64,000 nt of DNA from Brassica napus (taxonomy: Eukaryota > Streptophyta > Magnoliopsida > Brassicales > Brassicaceae), in contig NC_063438.1 in the NCBI RefSeq assembly GCF_020379485.1, positions 62,001 to 126,000 on the forward strand, read 5' to 3'. A model generated the notes under the pieces. It saw only the letters and a program-made list of their open reading frames with translations, did no database searches and had not been told where the DNA came from. Shown piece by piece: positions 58,102 through 64,000 of this stretch. Position numbers and translations under genes: made by a program. Position 1 is the first letter of the stretch; each line of letters starts with the position of its first letter.

Positions 58102-61100
58102 TTTTTTTTTTGGAACACTTATATTAATTGAAAGAGAAATTTAGTTGGGAGCAATAACAGCATTCCCAACCAACAAAGGTTCAGCTACATTTAAAGCTCT
58201 CTTTGCCAACATATCGGCTTCAACATTCCTCTCACGAGGAATCCACACAAAAGCAACAGAAGCAAATCTACGAGACAGTTCAATGATGTCTGCAACGACA
58301 CTATGCATCTCTGCAATGGAAACAACCTGATTGAGGCAATTAACAAGAAGGGAAGAGTCCGACTCAAATCTGAGGTTATGGAGCTCCAGGTCTTGGCATC
58401 TAAGCATAACTTCCCGCAGCGCTAATCCTTCGGCCATTAGGGGCGATGCAATAAACTCCATCTTCAACTGGATCTCCCTATTGCGAGGAGGGAGATGAAT
58501 GATTCCACCAATACCTGCAATCTTCCTTGCTGAGCACCACGCTGCATCTGTCTGTATCCTCGTCGTTCCGCTTAACACTGGCACCTCTATCAGTCGATGT
58601 TTCTTGCCTTCAGTCTTCTCCGGTTTTCCACTTATGCTCCATTCTCGAGCCAAACGGATTGCAGAGGATAGAGTATCCTCGGGAGAGGCAGAGACACCTT
58701 CAAATACGAATCTGTTTCTTGCTTTCCAAATGTTCCAAAAGATCCATGGGACCAGATTACCCGATGCTATGCCGGTTGGTGGTAAGGCTTTTAGATTGCT
58801 CAGTGCGGGCCAGTCGGCCATTAAATCTATCATTCCTCTAAAATCCGGGGCAGTTGCAAGGGGAGCAAGATGCCACACCCGCTGTGCAAACTGACAGTGG
58901 AAGAGGAGATGAGTGATAGATTCGTTACTTCCGCATCGTTTACACCTAGGGTCGATGTCAATGTGCCTCTCGAGCAATCGCTCTCCTACCGGAACCGCAC
59001 CTTTCAAAACCTTCCAGACGAATAGTTTCACTTTAGGCGCACAGTCCAGCTTCCATACATGATTTGTCCACTTAAAATCTCCTTCAGCTTCTGGTCCATC
59101 TCCCTCAGCTCCAATAGCAACATAGTAACCCGACTTGACAGAGTAATCACCCGTCTTCGTTCCCAGCCAGATTAACTTATCTGCAGCGCCAGTTAAGCTC
59201 GGTTTGATGAAGAGGATCTTGTCTTCGTACTCCGGGAGTAGGAGTTGAATTTTCCTGCGATCCCATTGCCCTTCTTCAGGTATCATTAGATCAGCCACCC
59301 TCAGTTCCGCACTCTGTTCCATAGGAGGGCCCATGGGTCTTTCCTGCTTGTGTGCATTAAGCCACGGATCACGCCATATCTCAATAGATCTTCCATCACC
59401 TACTGACCAGCCCAGATTCTTCAGGAGAAGGTCCCGCCCTATGAGGATGCTCCGCCATCCATGCGACATAGCAGATGATTCCGAAGCCAGCAGAATGTTG
59501 CTATCAGGGAAGTATTTCCCCTGCAAAATCTTACCCAGAAGGCTGTTCGGGCTATTTAGTAATCTCCAGCTTATCTTTGCGAGTAAAGAGTAATTGTAGT
59601 GTTGAAAGTCTCTCATCCCCAAGCCTCCAGAGGACTTAGGCGTTGCTATGCTGTCCCAAGAAACCCAAGCCATCTTTCTGACATTTTCATTATTATCCCA
59701 CCAGAACCGCGTGACGACAGACTGTATTCGCTTGCAAAGAGACACCGGGAGCTTGAAGCACGTCATGGAATAAGAAGGGACTGGAGATAGCACGCTCTGT
59801 AACATGACCAGCTTCCCTGCCGACGAAAGAACCTTTGTGGACCAGCCTCGAGCTTTTTGTTTGATTCGATCTACAATGGCCGAGAAGAGATCACGTTTGC
59901 GCCGGCCAAATAGCTCAGGAAGTCCGAGATATTTACCGACACCTCCCTCCTTTTGAATTTGTAGCACGTTTTTTACTGCAATTTTAATTGCAGTCGGGGT
60001 TCGCCGGGAGAAGGTTATAGCTGACTTTTCCGAGTTAATTGACTGACCCGAAGCCTCCCCATAACAGTGTAGAATGGCATTAAGCGCCTCACCATTGCTC
60101 TCATTAGCTGTGACAAAGAACATAGTATCATCTGCGAAGAGGAGATGGTTCACCCGGGGGCAGCCACGAGCGACTTTTATCCCTTGGATTAAACCTTCCT
60201 CTTGAGCTCTGTTGCATAATCCCGAGAGGACTTCACTACACATAATAAATATGTAGGGAGAGAGGGGATCGCCTTGGCGAATACCTCTGCTCGGTACTAC
60301 CTTCCCTCTAGGCGAGCCGTTAATGAGGAAGGAGTATGAAACAGTAGAGATACACTGGATAATCAGTCTGATTAGACTTCGGTGGAATCCCAACCGAGCT
60401 AACACTAGAGCTATGAAGTCCCATTCGAGCCGGTCGTAGGCCTTGCTCATGTCGGTTTTAACCGCCATTGCGCATCTTTGCTCTGCTTTGGAGGTCTTCA
60501 AGAAGTGAAGAACCTCATGCGTTATGAGCACATTATCGCCAATTGCTCGGCCTGGCACAAAAGCAGACTGGTTTTCCGCAATAAGCTTGTCCATCATAGG
60601 TTGCAGGCGTCTTGTAAGCAGCTTAGAGTAGATTTTATACTGGACATTACAAAGCGCAATTGGACGGTAGTCTGATACCTTCTGTGGGTTGATGATCTTA
60701 GGAATGAGCCGGATGTTAGTATCATTAATCTCTGCCGGGAGGGGCGCCCCATGAAAGAATTCCTGAACCTCTGCAACTATATCCGGACCCATGTGTTCCC
60801 AATGCGTGTGGAAAAATCCCGCAGAAAATCCATCCGGTCCAGGGGCTTTATCAGCATGGATAGAGAAAGCAGCCTCCTTTATCTCTTCAGCTGTGGGAAT
60901 GCTTGTTAGGGCAGCATTATCTTCTTCAGATATGATTGGGTGGAGGCCTCGATTCACAGCATACGCTCGTTCCCCCGGGGTAGACTCAAAGAGCTTTTCA
61001 AAGTACTCACCAATTGCTTGTGTTATCTCCGCTTCTTTATAGACCATCTGTCCGTCTTCCTTCTCTATCACCGAGAACGCGTTTCTTCTTCGCCTAGCCT

Positions 61101-62135
61101 TTGTAACCGCATGGAAAAATCCCGAGTTCCTATCTCCAAGCTTGAGCCAAAGAAGCCTGCTGCGCTGTCTCCAAAATTCTTCCTCAGCAGCATAGGCCGA
61201 ACTTAGCGTTGTAGAGATCTCTTGGATCAAGGCTGTGTCTTCAACTGGGCTAGAAAGGGCAGCATTGAGCTCCAGTTTTTTCTGCTCTATTAGTTTCATG
61301 CTGTTTCGCTGCTGAATTCGGTTCCAAGCTGAAATGGCACTTCTTGTACTAGCCAGTTTCTCAGCAACAGTAGAGAGAGGGTCCTTTCTCCAGGCCTCTG
61401 CTATAACCTTCCTAGCTTCTTCATTCTTGCATAGCCGTCGGTCATACCTGAACATCCCTCTCCGTCTCTTATCACCTCTATCAAACAGCGAGATTAAAGG
61501 TTTATGATCTGACCCCTCAAAGCCCAGATATTCGCATCTCGCAGCTGGAAAGGATTCCGCCCATAGGGTGTTGGAAGCAGCTCTGTCAAGCCTGCACCGA
61601 ACAACATCGTCTCCACGCTTCCCCCTCCAAGAAAGTGGATCACCCGTATGCTGGAGATCATAGAGATCACCTTCTGAGAAAAAGGTTCTTAGGTCTGAAA
61701 AGGAGCCTTCCGGTCTAATGACTCCCCCATCCTTCTCATCGCCACACATTATGTCATTAAGGTCGCCTGTGACGAACCATGCATCATCCCGGTTCCTGGC
61801 TAATCCGAGTAGTTGATCCCAAAGCTCGCGTCTGAGCTTTTTATCTGTATTTCCGTACACAAATGAAGAATAGAATTTTTTCCCTTCAAACTCAACAACA
61901 GTTTCGATTACATTAGGAGAGGAATCTAAAATCTGGAGGTTGAGTTCCGGCTTCCAGAACAGAGCTAATCCACCGGCTCCGTGGCCTATTGGCGGGACTA
62001 GATGGTGACATTCAAACTGAAGGTGATCAAGCTTCTTGAGAACGACTTCATTGGAGTTTTTAGTTTCCATAAGGAAGACAATATCCGGATCAAATTTCTT
62101 GGATATTTCTCCCAATCTCCGAACTGTCCGGGTGC
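58102..62135 (-). mobile_element. Near-complete L1-type LINE in the PIEZO 3' flank
   Basis: The element reads on the minus strand. Its poly-A appears as a T run at 58102-58111, and its 5' edge is near 62135, where coding (TRTVRRLGEISKK) stops abruptly. It is truncated close to the start of ORF2, with no ORF1. No convincing target duplication was found beside the T run and the 5' edge. It lies ~60 bp downstream of the PIEZO stop codon, in opposite orientation. Confidence 0.92.
58141..62115 (-). CDS. LINE ORF2: AP endonuclease, reverse transcriptase, RNase H
   Basis: 1324 residues from the first in-frame Met, open throughout. The endonuclease domain covers about residues 1-215 (DPDIVFLMETKNS, VTGDLNDIMCGDEKDGG, RCRLDRAASN, EGSDHKPLISLFD); its first ~10-20 residues are missing. 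The reverse transcriptase, about 420-720, has ADKAPGPDGFSAGFFH, AENQSAFVPGRAIGDNVLI, RGIRQGDPLSPYIF and the catalytic FADDTMFF. A zinc-binding segment follows (CKRCGSNESITHLLFHC). The RNase H at about 1180-1310 has QTDAAWCSARK, MAEGLALREVMLRC, RFESDSSLLVNCL and PRERNVEADMLAKRAL. It is the same plant L1 family as the LINE at 38428 but clearly diverged. All catalytic motifs are intact. Only the extreme N-terminus and ORF1 are lacking. Confidence 0.93.
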   Translation of the reverse strand: MGEISKKFDPDIVFLMETKNSNEVVLKKLDHLQFECHHLVPPIGHGAGGLALFWKPELNLQILDSSPNVIETVVEFEGKKFYSSFVYGNTDKKLRRELWDQLLGLARNRDDAWFVTGDLNDIMCGDEKDGGVIRPEGSFSDLRTFFSEGDLYDLQHTGDPLSWRGKRGDDVVRCRLDRAASNTLWAESFPAARCEYLGFEGSDHKPLISLFDRGDKRRRGMFRYDRRLCKNEEARKVIAEAWRKDPLSTVAEKLASTRSAISAWNRIQQRNSMKLIEQKKLELNAALSSPVEDTALIQEISTTLSSAYAAEEEFWRQRSRLLWLKLGDRNSGFFHAVTKARRRRNAFSVIEKEDGQMVYKEAEITQAIGEYFEKLFESTPGERAYAVNRGLHPIISEEDNAALTSIPTAEEIKEAAFSIHADKAPGPDGFSAGFFHTHWEHMGPDIVAEVQEFFHGAPLPAEINDTNIRLIPKIINPQKVSDYRPIALCNVQYKIYSKLLTRRLQPMMDKLIAENQSAFVPGRAIGDNVLITHEVLHFLKTSKAEQRCAMAVKTDMSKAYDRLEWDFIALVLARLGFHRSLIRLIIQCISTVSYSFLINGSPRGKVVPSRGIRQGDPLSPYIFIMCSEVLSGLCNRAQEEGLIQGIKVARGCPRVNHLLFADDTMFFVTANESNGEALNAILHCYGEASGQSINSEKSAITFSRRTPTAIKIAVKNVLQIQKEGGVGKYLGLPELFGRRKRDLFSAIVDRIKQKARGWSTKVLSSAGKLVMLQSVLSPVPSYSMTCFKLPVSLCKRIQSVVTRFWWDNNENVRKMAWVSWDSIATPKSSGGLGMRDFQHYNYSLLAKISWRLLNSPNSLLGKILQGKYFPDSNILLASESSAMSHGWRSILIGRDLLLKNLGWSVGDGRSIEIWRDPWLNAHKQERPMGPPMEQSAELRVADLMIPEEGQWDRRKIQLLLPEYEDKILFIKPSLTGAADKLIWLGTKTGDYSVKSGYYVAIGAEGDGPEAEGDFKWTNHVWKLDCAPKVKLFVWKVLKGAVPVGERLLERHIDIDPRCKRCGSNESITHLLFHCQFAQRVWHLAPLATAPDFRGMIDLMADWPALSNLKALPPTGIASGNLVPWIFWNIWKARNRFVFEGVSASPEDTLSSAIRLAREWSISGKPEKTEGKKHRLIEVPVLSGTTRIQTDAAWCSARKIAGIGGIIHLPPRNREIQLKMEFIASPLMAEGLALREVMLRCQDLELHNLRFESDSSLLVNCLNQVVSIAEMHSVVADIIELSRRFASVAFVWIPRERNVEADMLAKRALNVAEPLLVGNAVIAPN

Positions 62136-63647
62136 CTCATGTAGTTATGAGTCTTATGACATAATGACTAGAAGATGAAGAAAACTTCATTCTATCCTGA
62201 ACTAGATACAAGTAAAGATTCAGTAGGAGTGAGAGAGATGATGGGTATTCCAAATTCGCGAGTCCAACCTGAAAAGCTAAAACAGCTAGAGCCTATAGAC
62301 AATCCCATGATAACATGTTTGCTCTATGATAACATAACATGTTTGCTCACAAAGTAATAAGAGAGACGCGACTTCAACATCAAATGTGTAGTAGTAGTAC
62401 TTACTACTACTACTGTACTACTACTAAAGAAAAATTACCAACTCGGGCTCCGGCTCCGGCTCCTCCTCCATCTCACTTGCAGGCTAGCAGCGGCCCTGCA
62501 GCTATGATGGATCCTTTCTCTTCCAAACGCCTCTCTCCCTGCGTAACTGAGCTGTGCGATTCTTATAGCCTGACTTCACCACTGGATCGTCTTTTCATTT
62601 TTATGGGCCTATAACAAGATACGACCCATACAGTTTTGTTTTCAAGCTCATTATCTTTTGTTTCTAAGCCCATACATATTTGTTTTGAAACGCATCACGT
62701 TGAACCTCAAAAAAAGAAAGAAGAGGAGTTTCGCAAAACGACGAAGGTGTAATGCCGTTTTTGAGAATATGGAAACAGCACACACATGTCCTCTCTCTCT
62801 CTTTCTCCAGCTAAACGTCCAATCACTTCACCTAACTCTCAACGCTCTCTATTCCATTCTTTGTTCTTTTCTTTTTGACTTTTTAAAAAAAAATAAAAAA
62901 TCATTAGTTGTATTATTTTGGTTATTTCTTGTTTTCCCCTCAATTATTCAATCAACCTTCCTATATTTAATTCCACGATAAAGCTATGCTTTGCTTATAT
63001 CAAATCCTTCATTAAGGAGATTTTTCTGCAGGAAACTACTACCAGTCTTTAAATTAAAGAGTAGTTGAGTCCTCCCTCTTATTAGTACTTGTTTATAATT
63101 ATATAAATGTATTAGGTCCGTGTCAAATGAGGCGGGTCCACGGCTACTCTGCCATGCATTTGGATAATAAATTTAAGATGGGAAGAAAGCTACAAAAGCA
63201 AGTGCCAGCATCGTATGTATGAGTTACATCTAGTATTAATTATTTGGGAGTAGTTAGCTTCCTTTTCGCTAATTAACTCTTCCTTGTTGGACGGTTCATA
63301 ACTCTTTGTAATTATTGTGAGTTTATATAAGCTCCATACCGTCGATGATTGCTTCTTCTTCTTCTTTTTTTTGCTAGACCAAATTATTCAGAAGAAGTAA
63401 ATTTTGTATAGAAAAATAATAAGGACTGAAATCAAATGATTGGCGTTTATAAAACCAGTATATATATAAAGATAGATAGATAGGGTACATGATCAGTTGA
63501 TGATATCACACGTAAGCTGAAGACCAATTTCCAAGAAGAGCTCCTTGCTCTCAGTCTTTTTAGCAACTTCAGATTCCTAAATTCTCAAAACTCGTAATTC
63601 TTTTATTTCTTTCCTTTTTCTAAATTAATCTCTCTCTCTCTCTTTAT
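62136..63647. other. Intergenic, no certain gene
   Basis: Contains a TAG/TAC trinucleotide inverted repeat at about 62388-62428 and two site II-like motifs (ATGGGCCTA near 62603, AAGCCCATA near 62667). CT-rich sequence follows. A minus-strand ATG at about 62470 followed by Glu/Pro codons and a GT could be a stray first exon, but nothing supports it. Confidence 0.45.
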
Positions 63648-63671
63648 ATGCTGCGATCGCCGGTTTTCTAG
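63648..63671 (+). other. Eight-codon upstream ORF directly abutting the next start codon
   Basis: ATG at 63648 opens seven codons (MLRSPVF) and stops with TAG at 63669-63671. The main start codon follows at 63672 with no spacer. Whether it lies in the transcript depends on the unknown transcription start. Confidence 0.45.
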
Positions 63672-64000
63672 ATGATGATGATGTTGAACCTCATTGCTTT
63701 CCTCCGCCGCCGTATCCGGAAGGCCAAAATCTCCGGTGAAGACCCCACTCCCTCCTCCAACGAGTTTTCTTCCACAGCCGCCATTCATCCAAACCCTGAG
63801 AAACCCATCAGAGTCGCCACCTTCAACGCTGCTATGTTCTCCATGGCTCCCGCCGTCCCCAACAACAACAACTCTACTGCTGGTCTCCCACTCCGCTCCA
63901 AGTCAACTCTTGACCGTCCCAGGAGCATACTTAAGCAGTCTCCGCTTCACCCCATTAACAATAATATGAAACAAGAGAGGTTCGCTAAATCGAGGCTAAG
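63672..64000 (+). CDS. DNase I-like (endonuclease/exonuclease/phosphatase) protein, 5' part
   Basis: Frame open from four consecutive ATG codons (63672-63683) to the window edge, 109 codons. It reads MMMMLNLIAFLRRRIRKAKI, then PEKPIRVATFNAAMFSMAP, the usual first beta strand of the endonuclease/exonuclease/phosphatase fold (RVATFN). Thr/Ser/Asn-rich sequence with RPRSILKQSPLHPINNN follows. The position beyond PIEZO matches the Arabidopsis DNase I-like gene At2g48030. The catalytic residues lie outside the window, so the substrate cannot be judged. The gene is cut by the window end. Confidence 0.8.
   Translation, partial: MMMMLNLIAFLRRRIRKAKISGEDPTPSSNEFSSTAAIHPNPEKPIRVATFNAAMFSMAPAVPNNNNSTAGLPLRSKSTLDRPRSILKQSPLHPINNNMKQERFAKSRL

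Noticed and set aside
62440..62500. Minus-strand ATG with Glu-Pro codons followed by GT, a possible first exon
   Set aside because: No downstream exon was found; the low-complexity GGCTCC repeat explains the composition.
1..64000. CRISPR arrays, operons, bacterial promoters or ribosome binding sites
   Set aside because: Intron-bearing plant nuclear genes throughout; no spacer-repeat arrays were seen.

Overview
The window is plant nuclear DNA, almost certainly from a Brassicaceae species (Brassica or a close relative). Genes have short GT-AG introns, the intergenic DNA is AT-rich, and the plant families recognised here occur in the order they have in Arabidopsis. From memory of the Arabidopsis map (not checked here), RPL39 and eIF3m at the left correspond to neighbours at the top of chromosome 3, GPX5 to the bottom of chromosome 3, and PAC, REF4, a zinc-finger exonuclease, a His-rich unknown, ALKBH10A, RPH1, PIEZO and a DNase I-like gene to the end of chromosome 2 in collinear order.

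Layout. 1-2183: no gene seen. 2184-3617: divergent pair RPL39 (-) and eIF3m (+); eIF3m carries two 1-bp frameshifts and runs into a 100-N gap. 3718-8830: repeat-rich block with a hAT-like element, a second hAT-type MITE with a perfect 8-bp target duplication and an internal Pol III-like unit, and a degenerate ~340-bp tandem satellite interrupted by a LINE tail. 8931-10007: GPX5 (-). 11245-16025: a two-module NYN-domain endonuclease gene sitting between two ~660-bp direct repeats of the PAC 3' end, then intact PAC (-). 16507-22493: REF4/MED33 (-), 12 exons.

22856-37084 is the most unusual stretch. A ~6.0-kb block (exonuclease gene plus His-rich gene) is present twice, with no difference seen. 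Between the copies sits a 2.1-kb genomic copy of part of the PIEZO gene (six exons with introns), whose source lies ~20 kb further right. The fragment is bordered by short locally templated filler and a perfect 29-bp direct repeat. The second exonuclease copy therefore ends in a novel C-terminus read from antisense PIEZO sequence. 37221-41865: an inverted second copy of the hAT-like element and a 5'-truncated LINE with a long open RT/RNase H frame and clear target duplications. 42705-46891: ALKBH10A (+) and RPH1 (-). 47232-58041: the PIEZO channel gene, with a second LINE inserted antisense just past its stop codon (58102-62135). 63672-64000: start of a DNase I-like gene cut by the window edge.

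The genes are ordinary housekeeping and regulatory loci (ribosome, translation, redox, plastid biogenesis, Mediator, RNA demethylation, mechanosensing) and do not form one pathway. The interest lies in the rearrangements between them.
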